Source of the DNA: Callorhinus ursinus
Taxonomy: Eukaryota > Chordata > Mammalia > Carnivora > Otariidae
Length of the DNA: 64,000 nt
Assembly: GCF_003265705.1 (NCBI RefSeq)
Contig: NW_020312968.1
Location: 9,266,593 to 9,330,592, forward strand
Direction of reading: 5' to 3'
Shown piece by piece: positions 24,690 through 36,439 of this stretch. The position numbers were made by a program, and so were the translations under genes. The notes below the pieces were generated by a model that was not told the DNA's origin, made no database searches, and saw nothing but the letters and a program-made list of their open reading frames with translations. Every line of letters begins with the position of its first letter. The stretch's first letter is position 1.

Positions 24690-25130
24690 TTGAACATACA
24701 AATAACAATGACCAGAACATATATAAAAACAGAACGCTGACCTACGACCTGCAACAACCTGCCCAGGAAATCAACCAACCCAGGAAGCCAGCCTGCTGTA
24801 AGTTAGACCTGCAGGAAGTCAGACTGCTATCTCTAGTGATGGTCCAGGAAGTCAGACAATAACCCCAGTAACAACTGGCCCCAAATGACCAGGATTTGAT
24901 TAATGACAGACAGTTTTCCTAATATTTGTCCCCAATCTGCCCACAGTTTCCTCATGTCCACCGTTTCCAATCAGGGCGTACCTGAAGCTTTATCTTTTTT
25001 CCACCCTTCTGCTTGCCTTTGAGTATCTGCCAAAATGCAAGTGACAGGTGCTGGCTCCCTTGCTGTAGAAGCTCTGAATAAACAGCCTTTGCTTGTTCTC
25101 ATTTGGTTGGCCTTTGTTTATTTCCACTAT
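24690..25130 (+). mobile_element. Probable class I ERV LTR relic
   Basis: LTR-like organisation: repeated CCAGGAAGTCAGAC-type motifs (around 24771, 24812 and 24848), a pyrimidine-rich stretch, TTTGAGTATCTGCC, then a poly(A) signal in CTGAATAAACAGCCTTTGCT, which resembles R-region ends of class I LTRs. No internal retroviral genes are present and no flanking duplication was found. Boundaries are uncertain. Confidence 0.45.
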
Positions 25131-27428
25131 GAAGCTGAGTTTAAGGAGGTGCTTCCGGTGTCAAAGAAGTGGTTCCCAGCACATCCCCAGGCTACTCTAC
25201 TGAGAGAACTGATCCAGTCTTAAGTATTTAATTCTAGATGTAAAGAGAAAGACTATTAACTCTCCAGAAAGACTATTATAATTCTCACTTGGGTCTTACC
25301 ATCTGTAACTACATACCCAGTGGTCAGGATTTCAGAAGCTGGAATCTCCATCTGGCCTGAATGATGTTGCTGACCTCTGTGATATGTATCATGACTGTGC
25401 TGACTTCTTTTTATATCCTTGAGATAATTAAAACCTGCTTGATCTATCCAAGGAGCATGTGTCTGGTCTTTGTATCAGTCGGAGCTTACAACTGACTTGG
25501 TCAAAACAATGGTCATGCACACCCCATATCTCAGACTCGGTAGGTAAGAGTTACATATTTTGGAAGTGAATATAAAGATTTTTGTTTTCTGTCCCAGGCT
25601 AGAATTTATAAATAAATGACTGATTATGGTAGTATTTCTTAACCTAGGGCCAGGTACCATTTAGGGGAGAAAGGGCAATACATGCAGAGACAGCAGCATA
25701 AGAAAGGCAAGGAGGCAGGAACATTAGAGAGCAATGCTGTGCATCTCCTGGGCCTCCAAAATATACCATATGGTTTACATCTAACTTCAAATGCACAATT
25801 GCAGCTTCTATAAGCAGAGGGATTAGGGGAAGGAAAAACTGAAGCAAACACCTTTGCCCTGAGGGAAGCCTTTTTAAGACCATTTATTTCTGAGTTCTCT
25901 TGAACTAAGGGGACAAGCAAATCTATGCAGACTCCTCTGAATTCCCAAGATATCCCATTTGAATGTTGTTCTCCTTCATTCCCACTGCACAAGGACCACA
26001 ATCACATTTGACTCTAAGTGGAAACTTGACACAGTCCAGATGTCCATTTTCAATCATTTGAGACCTAAATATGTCAACAAATATTTTTAGAGGGAACATT
26101 AGGTAAAACAATCATTTGCTAAATATGAATGTCTAATTCTCTCTATGCATTGCCAATTCCCTCTTTGGTATTAATCACGGTTGCTAATATTCATGTCCCC
26201 ATCTACCATAGTGTTCCCAATCTGTCAGTTTGTGATACATCCTTTAGGTAGCAGCAATTCTTTTTTTAACCTTAAGATTTTTCTATCTTCTATCCATATG
26301 CACCGTAGAAAATGAGAGACAAAAAGAAGGAAGGAAAGAAAGGAGGAGGAAAGAAGGGAGGTCACGATTAGTACCAACACCACGATTAATATTTCAGTAT
26401 AAAGATTTCCAATCTTGTTGTTATGCAATCGCAACATACATACCATTTCATAACTTTCTTTACTCAATAATATGTTGACATTTCTCTACATCATTAAACA
26501 CTCCACAATGTAATAGTTTATGACAGGAGAACATTTTAATGTTTGGGTAGTCCACACAATGTCTCCTACTGTTAATAATTCATTGTTTCCTATTTTACAT
26601 TATTATAAGGAATGCTACCATTAACATCCTTAACTAAATCTTTCCCTGCATGCACAATGATTTCCACATGAAAAAATATGTAGAAATTGAATTTATGGAT
26701 CAAAAAGCTAAACACATCTTTATGACTTTTGATCTCTGTATCAAAGAGCCCTCTAGAAGGTTGTAAGAATTTATACTCCCTCTGGCAGTGCATGAATGTG
26801 TTCATTTTTCCATATCCTCTTTGTATGAATATTATACTTAAAGAGGTCATTTTCCCCCTCTTGGTCCCTTTTGACTTTCTTCCTCTTGCCAACTGTTAAC
26901 ACAATAATGCTCCAGAGTTTTGCTAAAAGATAGGTTTATTTGTCTTGTCCACATTTCACCACAATGCATCCCAAGGACCGGTGATACAGAATCTGAAGAA
27001 TGTGACTGTCAGCCTTTCCAGGATAGATCAGACACCTTGGGGGAAAAAGCTGAGTTTAAAAAAAAGCCAGAAAAAAGTCTGAGGGCTGGGGTTGGGGTGG
27101 GGGTAACAATGAGAAAAATGAAAATTGATCCTTGTGTGTTCATCTGGGAAAGACTCTTAAGTACAGTGACTGTAGGTGATTAAATGAGAAAAGTAAATCA
27201 GTGTTTTGTACCATCTTCTGGATACAATGTCTAGCCTAGACTTTATCCCTGAACTCCAGACTTACATATTTAACAACCTATTTTGAGATTTACACTTGTT
27301 TTGCTATTTCTCTTATAACCACTACCACCAACATACACTCCATTAGAAAAACCTATTCATCCTCCAAAATATATGTTGATTTGGTCCCACTTTTCTCCAT
27401 ATTACTGCCATTACTGCCATTTCTCATT
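25131..27428. other. Intergenic, no gene seen
   Basis: AT-rich, mostly unique. About 26220-26900 has the texture of decayed L1 3' UTR (rising runs such as CATTATTATAAGGAATGCTA and ACTCCCTCTGGCAGTGCATG) but not enough to place an element. A purine tract (AGAAGGAAGGAAAGAAAGGA) lies at about 26325-26358. No convincing exon. Confidence 0.5.
25801..25843 (+). repeat. Dispersed direct repeat, copy 2
   Basis: Second copy of the 43-bp segment at 24010-24052 (41 of 43 identical by eye), 1.79 kb downstream. Could be two hits of an unrecognised low-copy element or a local duplication. Confidence 0.75.
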
Positions 27429-27439
27429 TGACTATAGAT

Positions 27440-27628
27440 ATTTTTTTTAAGATTTTATTTGACAGAGAGCAAGCAAGTGTGCACAAGCAGGGGGAGCAGC
27501 AGAGGGAGAGGGAAAAGCAGACTCCCCACTGAGCAGAAAGTCCATCACGGAACTTGACCCCAGGACCCTGAGATCGTGACCTGAGCCAAAGGCAGATGCT
27601 TAACCGAATGAGCCACCCAGGCGTCCCA
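27440..27628 (-). mobile_element. Can-SINE, minus orientation
   Basis: T-run and AAGATTTTATTTGACAGAGA tail at the left, tRNA-like head complement GAGCCACCCAGGCGTCCC at the right. Perfect 11-bp target duplication TGACTATAGAT at 27429-27439 and 27629-27639. Confidence 0.96.
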
Positions 27629-27649
27629 TGACTATAGATTCTTAATTTT

Positions 27650-28250
27650 TCTCCTGGTTCCTACAGTCCATTCTGTACACAGCAGCCAGGGAATGATAGT
27701 CACATGGTGTCATCTTCCAAATTAAAATAACTTAATAGCTTTCTATGACTCTTAGAATAAAATCACAACTCCTTAAGTTGCTTACAAGCCTTCACTCATG
27801 AGTGAGATCCTGTCTACCTCTCCAACACCACTAGATACTATTTTCTCTAATCCCCCGCACACTGCACCAACCACACTGGCACTGTTTCTACTTCTACAGC
27901 ATGCTGAGTTCTTTTTCACATTAGAACTTATGTTTTTGCTCATCTACCTCTTGATCACGCATGGGCAGTACTTTTCATCCATCATGTCCCACTTCAGAAA
28001 GAGCCTCCCTGACTACCTTACTAATGTTGGCTTCGACCATCAACCCATTTACTTCACACCACACAACCCTATTTTTTCCCTTTGTTAGAAAACCAAAACA
28101 ACTTTGTCTCCTTGGTCATTGTCTTCTTCTCTAGAATGTCATCTCTAAGAGTCCAATAACTTATTTTGCACGGACCCACTGTATCTATAGCACCTAGGAG
28201 AATGCCTAGCACATTGGTGACACTCAAAAAACAGTTTCATGAGTAAATAA
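27650..28250 (+). repeat. L2 relic
   Basis: Ancient LINE-2 3' part: GAGTGAGATCCTGTCTACCT, then CTTCAGAAAGAGCCTCCCTG, CTAGAATGTCATCTCTAAGAG and the terminal CCTAGCACATTGGTGACACT with ATGAGTAAATAAATG follow L2 order in plus orientation. Partly diverged; edges approximate. Confidence 0.7.
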
Positions 28251-29555
28251 ATGGAAGATATATTCAAAATCAACTAAAATCATATTTTCTTTGTTGTAAC
28301 AGATTTTCCCATATGCACATTTATGGTATAACCAAGGAGTTACTTGATTTTTAAATACTTTTTAATTTGATGAAAAGGAGTATGGCATTGTTTGAATAGT
28401 CTAAAATCTATTTAATCATTGTGTCATTGGAAATTTAGTTTTTACCATTTTTCATTATTATAAGCAATATTACCATATATAAACTTGAAACTAACATATA
28501 ATTATTTAATTTCTTATTAAAGTGGCTTTTCTAGATCAAAATCTTTTTATATGTTTCATGAAATTTTCTTGTGAAAATACTAAACCAATTGATTCTCCAT
28601 CAGCAGTGAACCGAAGTTCTTATGTTCATACAGTATATCAGATTTCATTCAGCCAAAAGGAAAAGAAAGCCTAATGGAAAGTAGTTAATATGGGAAAATA
28701 TCTCATTTAACAAAGGACCAATGGTAGAGCAGTTTTCAGGATTGCTTGATTAAATGTCTTACAATGTCATTCTTCTTTCTACTTTGCCCTCAGGCTGACT
28801 TCCCCTCAGGATTACAAAACATCTGAAGCAGTTCTAGGCTAAACATCCCAGCAAGACCATAACCAGAGGTAAAAATGGATCATATCCCCTGGAGTCTCCT
28901 TCCTAGAATGAGAAAATCTTTCCCAGAAGCCCAATAGTAGACTGCCTTCAGTTCTCATTTTCTGGAAATGGTTGACATGCCCTCTCCTAAATGAGTCACT
29001 GATAAGGAGAATGGAACTACCAGGAAGAGTAATAGTAATAGCTAAGTCCTAAACCAGTCTGGATTTTACCCTACAGTAAACATGAGGGTTCTGCCAGTAA
29101 GGAAGAAGTTGAAATGGGGTGGATCTTTATAGGCAATCAATAGTATCTGATAATACTGAATATTAAAATTAAAAAAATTTTTGATAATTTGATGAAAAGC
29201 TATTAACACTGCATTTATTAGACTACTAAACTGCATTAACATTTTCTCTTACATTCTGCTATCTTTTTAACTCCTTTAGGAGGTCTCAACCCTTCTTGGT
29301 GGCAGAAAAAAAAAAAAGAAAGGAAACACTGACAGGCTATAGGATGACATCATTACATCTCAAATTAGTTTACAAAAATCCACCTCTTCAGAGAATTCCC
29401 TCTATAATACCAAGTCCATAAGTTTCATCCAAGCACAACAACTACTCAGTAGAACAGGGGAGACAATATGAATCCACAAAACATACATTATTTGTACTAA
29501 CCACATCAACATTAGCAGGAGAATCAATAGGGCTGCAGCTCCCCAGAAGATTCTT

Positions 29556-29760
29556 TTTTTTTTTTTTAAGATTTTATTTATTTATTTGACAGAGAAATAT
29601 AGCGAGAGCAGGAACACAAGCAGGGGGAGTGGGAGAGGGAGAAGCAGGCTTCCTGCCGAGAAGGGAGCCCGATGCGGGACTCAATCCCAGGACCCTGGGA
29701 TCATGACCTGAACCGAAGGCAGATGCTTAACGACTGAGCCACCCAGGTGCCCATCCCAAA
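29556..29760 (-). mobile_element. Can-SINE, minus orientation
   Basis: Long-type element: T-run, AAGATTTTATTTATTTATTT, purine-rich middle, AGGAGCCCGATGCGGGACTC-like block and GAGCCACCCAGGTGCCC. Nine-bp target duplication AAGATTCTT at 29547-29555 and 29761-29769. Confidence 0.95.
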
Positions 29761-29769
29761 AAGATTCTT

Positions 29770-31870
29770 AAGTTTTACTGACAACCCAAGACTACCCCGT
29801 TGTAATTTCATATTATCATCTGTGTTCCAGAGCTCTCCCAAACTCGTCCCCAGACCTTCCTTTAAGGTAGAACAAGTTGGATTACACCTAGCTTCAGCTC
29901 CAGTTACTCTTTGACTTGTTTTGTTATGGGTTTTCTATACCATTAATTTAGGGAATATCTGATGCCACTGAGCGTGGAACCTAACACAGTTTATTCTTGT
30001 TGGACCATCAGCTTTATTAATTTGAACTCCAACAATAAACGCTCGGCAATTTCTCCTCATCTTTACTCATTTTCCTCCAACATTTCAATTTTAGTTACTA
30101 ATTAAATACATTTTAATTATACTAACAAAATAATACTTTTCCTTCACGTAAAAAATATTTCCCTTTGAACAATAACACCTAACATGTTCATTGAACAGTT
30201 ACTGGGTTGTTCAACAACTGCTTATTGATATATGAACTATTTATATGTTAAAAATATTGATTATGTGTCATATAGGTTACCAAGTCTTTTTCTTTGTTTT
30301 TCAAACTTGAAAATGTAATACCTATAGATCTATAATCAGTCTTATTTCTTTATGTTTTCTGCTTTGGGTGACATGATTAGAAAGACTTCCCAATCTGAGA
30401 TCAAGTATATCCACTCATTTTTTTCAAGGATCTGAGCCTTTTGATTTTATAATAACTGTCAGACTTTATTTATGTATATAAGTATATATTTAACTAATGA
30501 AAATCTTTCAAATACCAACAAGACAATTATTTGGGGCAATGCATTAAAGTTGACATGATAAATGACATGTTCATGCAGGACACTGTCCTATTGAATGCGT
30601 TCTTCTCTTTCACATTTATTTGCTCTCCGTGGATGACATCATCCTCACTCACAGGCATTACATCCACAGCAATAACCACCAAATCCAGATTTCAGGCCAA
30701 CATGTAAAGAAATTCTCCCAGCCCATGGTAGGAGAAAATCAGAATCAGGAAGAAAGAATTGAGGCCCGGGGCAAAAGTACTTAGAGGAAAGGTGAACGTT
30801 GTGTTGGTTCTATCATTCAGAAGCAAGGGGTCAGCTCCATTTCATTAATTTTCTGTTTGCTCTGGCCAAGGTCAAAGTGATTCTAGGTATAATCTGTCAT
30901 GGCAAGAAACATGGATACTATTTAGAACCAGAAGTAAAGAACTGTAGGGGAGACTGAAGAAGGAAAATATTCATGGCTTTTTCTCAAAATGTGTATTGGT
31001 AGTGAAATCAGGAACCAAGGCTCTCATAACAGCTATAGAGTACATACCTACTTAACTGTCACAATTACAGTTCATAGACTGAAAAGGAGGGAAAGGTGTT
31101 CAAGAATCATTTCCCTAAGTATGTCTTAAATATCCACTTTTTATTTAGAGACTGGTACACTGCTGCTATTTAAAGAAAAACTACCCTCTATTCGAAATCA
31201 AAACCTGAAAATCAAAAATAGATCAATTGGGCTTAATTTTCCAGAGACAAATCAATGAAGTTCCTAAAATATTCTTACACATTACTCTGAGGGTTTTCTT
31301 AGAAATTGATTTAAAAGTGAGAGAATTCAGGACACTGGTGTTTAGGGCTGTTTGTTTTTACTGAATTATTGACTAAACTGGTTTAATCTTCCATGTGTTC
31401 TGTAAGGGGAGGCACAATGAAGGGAAATTGTCACTGACTACTGAAGGTTAAGAAAATAGATACCTCAAACCAGTTGAAAAGGCTTGACCAAGCACATATA
31501 GCTAGAAAGGGCAGAATTAGAACTGGAAATCAGATTTTCAGATTTTAATTTTGACATTGTTTCTACTCTGCTGCTCCTTTTACTATAAAATTCTTGTTTT
31601 CTAGGATTTTTTACTAAAACTAAATGACAACAGATTTAAAACAATTTCAATGAATTGCTGATATTTGAACACGAAGAAGATAAGGTTGAGGAAATGAGGA
31701 AAATCACAGAAGGAACAAGTAGTCATCATACTGTTTCATTTAATCAGTATGGCTTTGAGCCAGAGAGAGGAGGAGGGCCCCTGTAAAAAGCTGACGTATG
31801 ACACCCAAAAGTCTAGAAATTGCTATCCCAGAGTTAAAAAACAGACTTCTAACCATTTTCTTAGAGGACA
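29770..31870. other. Intergenic, nothing recognised
   Basis: Unique-looking AT-rich sequence. There is no young transposon, no CpG cluster and no exon-like conserved frame that I can see. Confidence 0.5.
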
Positions 31871-31884
31871 GCATGCAGTGGGTT

Positions 31885-32135
31885 ATGAAGCTCAACAGAA
31901 GAACATGGGCTCTGTCAAGAAGCTGACCTGGGTTCAAATCTGGACTCTGCCCCTAACTCATTGTGTGGCCTTTTTTTTTTTTTTTTTTTTTTTAGATAAG
32001 TATCTAAGCCATACTTTTCTCATTTAGATAATGGAGAAAAATAAAGCAGCCACTTCATGGGGTTGCCAAGGATTAAATGTAGTAATATATGCAAAGCATT
32101 TAGCACAGTGCCAGGCATAAGGTAAACACAGTAAC
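31885..32135 (+). repeat. MIR split by a T-run
   Basis: MIR in plus orientation: ACCTGGGTTCAAATCTGGAC, CTCTGCCCC, then after the T-run CATACTTTTCTCATTTAGATAATGG, GGATTAAATG, CAAAGCATTTAGCACAGTGC and CCAGGCATAAGGTAAACAC. The MIR 'GTGTGACCTTGGGCAAG' position is replaced by about 23 T residues (31973-31995). Confidence 0.85.
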
Positions 32136-32284
32136 AATCCCTTGCTGTGGTTTTGTCAGAATAAGGAGCGAAGATAGTTCCAAGAGGTCCAGGAAAGACC
32201 CAGTTCCAGAACCTGGAATCTTACTTTTATCCATTTCCTTGATCTTGGATCAGAGAGTAAACCTTGAGATTCTATCCATGGTGA

Positions 32285-32445
32285 TCACAAAATTGGGAGG
32301 CAGAGGGAGGTCTGACTCAAATCTGCTGTGTAATCTTGAAGCAGCAATTTAATCTCTCTGAGTTTCATTCCTTACATGTGAGTTGAGGATACCAATAAGA
32401 TTTCAGCAACTTGTTCTGAGGGCTAAATAAAATAGATGCGTAAGA
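32285..32445 (+). repeat. MIR fragment
   Basis: A second MIR in the same orientation: CTGACTCAAATCTGCTGTG, TAATCTCTCTGAGTTTCATT and GAGGGCTAAATAAAATAG match the MIR core and 3' part. It directly precedes the minisatellite. Confidence 0.7.
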
Positions 32446-32471
32446 GATGGTATTTTCACATAAAAAGCCTG

Positions 32472-32681
32472 TGTAGACCCAAAACCCCACACAGTGTGAG
32501 TTATAGTTACCACTCCACCGGCAGACACAAGAAGTGGTATGTAGACCCAAAACCCCACACAGTGTGATTTATGGTTACTCACCCCTCCACCAGCAGACAC
32601 AGAAGTGGTATGTAGACCCAAAACCCCACACAGTGTGAGTTATGGTTACTCACCCCTCCACCAGCAGACACAGAAGTGGTA
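32472..32681. repeat. Minisatellite, 3 units of about 68-71 bp
   Basis: Units start at 32472, 32540 and 32611, each beginning TGTAGACCCAAAACCCCACA and ending CAGAAGTGGTA. Units 2 and 3 differ at very few positions; unit 1 has small deletions (TTACCACTCC for TTACTCACCCCTCC). No spacer or palindromic structure, so this is a tandem repeat and not a CRISPR-like array. Confidence 0.95.
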
Positions 32682-32689
32682 TTTACCAT

Positions 32690-33689
32690 CAGCGGCGTCC
32701 CTACCCTGTCCTTCCCATTTCTCAAGGCTCATTTTCCTAACACCTGTCTCCTCTCCCCAGGGCAATGGTGGGCACCCCTATTCTGACCAAATCATGTTTG
32801 TTCATTGGACATAATTACTCAGGATTATGAAATGTCATGGCGGTTCCTGCTTTATGCACTAACCAGACCATTAACAGCTACTGAGCTAAGCACCAGCTCA
32901 CAATCCATAAACTCCTCAAGGTTGTAAGAGCCACTTCTCTTCCTCTTTGCAATCCTGGCACAGTCTAACATTTGGAAATTAAGTCCAGAAATGGTAGGTT
33001 GGGTCAGGCTATGGGAAGCCTTCTGTCATAAGCAAGAATCTGGATTTTTCTTTAGTGAGTGATAAACAGTAACTGAAAGCTGTTAAGCATAGGATTGACA
33101 GTTATTTTTGTGTACTAGAAAAATCACTTTGGAAGCTGTTGTAGAAGTTAGCAGGAGGCTTGGCCTGGAGGTATGACCTGTGTAAACAATGTCATCAAGA
33201 AAAGGGGAAATATGCTAAGAATTCTGCCTAAAAGACAAGGCAAGTATTAAAAATAACCTTTCAAATATTTCCATCAATATCCTTAACATTCCAATTTAAT
33301 TATGTTCCATTACATAATACCTAATTAGAGAACACAGAGAAAAGGAAAAAAATTAATTATCTACCCTACACTACCCAGAAATAAATGCTATTAACATTTT
33401 GGAGTACATGAATCTTTTCAGACTTTTAATGTGTGTGTTGTATGTATGAAGAGGGAGAAGGACAGAGAGGAAGAGAAACCTGACATAAAAAGAAGGAAAA
33501 ACACTATAATGTGTCAAGAAGAGGACGAGCTAGAGATGAAGGTAATATATATGAGGAAGCATTCTTATGGGGGGGTGGTGTCAACAGACAGCGTCTACAG
33601 TTGATACTTATGGGGAGCGGGCCTGGCAATGGAAGTGGAGTATGCGGTAGCCTTTATTTTTGTTTCCTTTGTGTGCTTTTATGTATCTT
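32690..33689. other. Intergenic, no gene seen
   Basis: Mixed-composition unique sequence. The segment at about 33250-33430 (ACATAATACCTAATTAGAGA ... ATGCTATTAACATTTTGGAG) resembles ancient L1 3' UTR but is not callable with confidence. Confidence 0.45.
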
Positions 33690-34355
33690 TTTTCTGGCTT
33701 TATTGAGACACAATTCACATATAATATTGAGTAAGTTTCAGATATATAATGCAATGATTTATATATATTTATATATATCACAAAATGATTACCACAATAG
33801 AGTTAGTTAACATGTCCATTACCTCATATAGTTACAATTTGTGTGTGTGTGTGTGTGTGTGTAAAGACAACTTTTAAAATCTACTCTCCAAAAAAGAAAA
33901 AGAAGAAGATAGCAGGAAGGGAAGAATGAAGGGGAGTAAGTCGGAGGGGGAGACAAACCATGACAGACGATGGACTCTGAAAAACAAACTGAGGGTTCTA
34001 GAGGGGAAGGGGTGGGGGAATGGGTTAGCCTGGTGATGGGTATTAAAGAGGGCATGTTCTGCGTGGAGCACTGGGTGTTATACACAAACAATGAATCATG
34101 GAACACTACATCCAAAACTAATGATGTAATGTATGGTGATTAACATAACAATAAAAAATTTTAAAAAATAAAATAAAATAAAATCTACTCTCCAATTTAA
34201 CTATAGTCACCATGCATGCTACATGTTACCTCTCCAGAACTTATGCATCTTAGAACCGAAAGTTTGTACCCTTTGACCACCTTCACCCTTTTCCCCCACC
34301 CCTACCAATCACCAATCTACTCTGTTTCTAGAATGTTCCATATATATATACATAT

Positions 34356-34393
<38 letters not shown>

Positions 34394-35066
34394 TTATTCA
34401 TTCATCCATCAATGGACACTTAGGTTGTTTCCGTGTCTTGACTACTGTAAATAATGTTGCAATAAACATAAGGGTGCAGATATCTCTTCGAGAAAGTGAG
34501 TTCACTTCCATTGGATATATACCCAGAAATGGAATTGCTGGATCATACTGTAGTTCTATTTTTAATTTTTTGAGGAACCTCTATACTGTTTTCCATAGTG
34601 GCTATACGAATTTACATTCCCACCAACAGTGTACAAGAGTTCCCTCTTCTCCACATCCTCTTCATACTTTTGTCTTTTTAATGACAGCCATTCTAATAGA
34701 TGAGACGTGATATCTCATTGTGGTTTTGATTTGCATTTCCCTATTAATTAGTGATGCTCACTACCTTTTCATGCACCCACTGAATATCTTCTTTTGGAAA
34801 AATGTCTATTCAGGTCCTTTGTCTATTTTTTAAAATTGATTTTTTTGGCTATTAAATTGTATGAGTTCCTTATATATTTTGGATATTAATTACTTATCCG
34901 ATATGTGGTTTGCAAATATATTCTCCCATTCTGCAAGTTGTCTTTTCATTTTGTTGATTGTTTCCTTTTTAGTCCCACTAGTTTATTTTTGCTTTTGTTA
35001 CTTATGCTTTGGGTGTCATATCTAGAAAAAGCGTTGCCAAGACCAATTTCAATGAGCTTTTTCCTT
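33690..35066 (-). mobile_element. Old L1 (L1M type) 3' part
   Basis: Minus-oriented: TTTCTGGCTTTATTGAGACA and GTTACAATTTGTGTGTGTG are the complement of an older mammalian L1 3' UTR, followed by ORF2 C-terminal sequence (TCAATGGACACTTAGGTTGT, CCCACCAACAGTGTACAAGA). Much more diverged than the L1s at 19266 and 38286. A younger L1 end is inserted at 33890. Contains (GT)n at 33839-33862 and (CA)n at 34360-34391. Confidence 0.88.
33890..34179 (+). mobile_element. Young L1 3'-end insertion
   Basis: About 290 bp of carnivore L1 3' UTR starting in the purine tract (GAAGATAGCAGGAAGGGAAG) and ending AACATAACAATAAAAAATTT plus A-rich tail. Perfect 14-bp target duplication AAAATCTACTCTCC at 33876-33889 and 34180-34193, inside the old L1. 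Confidence 0.95.
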
Positions 35067-35316
35067 CTAGAAGTTAAAAAAAAACAAAGCCCACAGGGAG
35101 AGAAATTATTAGTAATTCCACAGACTACAAAAGGACTCATTACAGGTTGTTTTTAGTTTGCCCCCACTATATTTAAGATGTTTTTTCATTATGTAAAAGC
35201 TAAATTATATGCAACCTATTCAGAAATATTCTATTACCTAAAGCAAGATACCCTAGAATTTGTACAGCTATTTTTTTTTTTTTTTTTTCAAAATGCAACA
35301 CTAGAAAGTTAATCTA

Positions 35317-35520
35317 GGGCGCCTGGGTGGCTCAGTTGGTTAAGCGACTGCCTTCGGCTCAGGTCATGATCCTGGAGTCCGGGGATTGAGTCCCACATTG
35401 GGCTCCCTGCTCAGCAGGGAGTCTGCTTCTCCCTCTGACCCTCTTCCCTCTCATGCTCTCTATCTCTCATTCTCTCTCTCTCAAATAAATAAATAAATAA
35501 TCTTAAAAAAAAAAAAAGAA
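35317..35520 (+). mobile_element. Can-SINE, long variant
   Basis: Complete: GCGCCTGGGTGGCTCAGTTG head, GGGCTCCCTGCTCAGCAGGG block, CT-rich region, AAATAAATAAATAAATAATC tail. Target duplication AGAAAG(T/G)TAATCTA at 35303-35316 and 35521-35534 (one mismatch). A T19 run lies just upstream at about 35271-35289. Confidence 0.96.
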
Positions 35521-35539
35521 AGAAAGGTAATCTACCTTT

Positions 35540-36439
35540 TCCTGGCCACAGGGAGAGCCATTCTTAGGCATACTATTCCTTAACCCCTCAGAATGGAGGC
35601 ATATTCACAAATAAGAGCTTATCCAAAGTAACAATTTGGAGCCAAGAATGTAAGTCAAAATATTTAGCAATTCTGTGTTTGTGTTCTTTATTAATACATA
35701 TTGTTCCTATTAAGACTTCCCTTTTGCAGACTGAAGAATGAGCTGCTTGTTCATGCATGATTCTCCATATGGCATAAAGAACTATGTTCAAGGGGTAAAA
35801 TTAAGCCATCTGTGGTGGTGTTGATCTTCTTCTTTTAAATTGGTCCTTTTAATGGTAAACCCTTAATATATAAACATATTTCACCTTCACTGGATTTCTT
35901 CATCACAACCAAAACTGTGTGTAATCTGTACTGGATGCATAGTCCTTCTTATTTTTTACTTGTTGATGGATTTTGATGACCACACAGTCATTTCTCCTTC
36001 AAAAGCAAAATGCAATAGTAAATATCATAAATTCTACATCTATCTCTTTCCACAAGAAAGCTGAAAATGCCATTGCATGCTTTTACATGTTTTTTCTTCC
36101 AAATGGTTTCTGTTAAGTCTTGGAAATGAACAACAAAAGATGGAATTATTAATTCATCATTCACCACCAACGTGATGAAGTTGTCGCTGCGCTGGGAAAT
36201 ACTTAAGGGAACATATGCATACAAGGCCATGTTGTTAAATAAAGACACTCAGAGAACTAACACAAAGTAGATATTTAATAAAAATACATGTTGAATGAAT
36301 GAATGGATAAACACATGAAGTAGAACTGAGGTTCCTGAATCTAGCTTTTGATTGCCTTCATTTTTGAGAAAAATGTGTTTTTTGGACATTTCAAAATGTT
36401 GGACTATTATAGTGTATCTGTGGGACAATTACAAGAGGT
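35540..36439. other. Intergenic, nothing recognised
   Basis: AT-rich unique sequence between a Can-SINE and the old L1. A weak MIR/L2-like end (AAATACATGTTGAATGAATGAATGG) occurs at about 36282-36306. No exon is supported. Confidence 0.5.

Noticed and set aside
32472..32681. CRISPR-like array
   Set aside because: Whole 68-71 bp units repeat without unique spacers, in a mammalian genome next to MIRs. A minisatellite.
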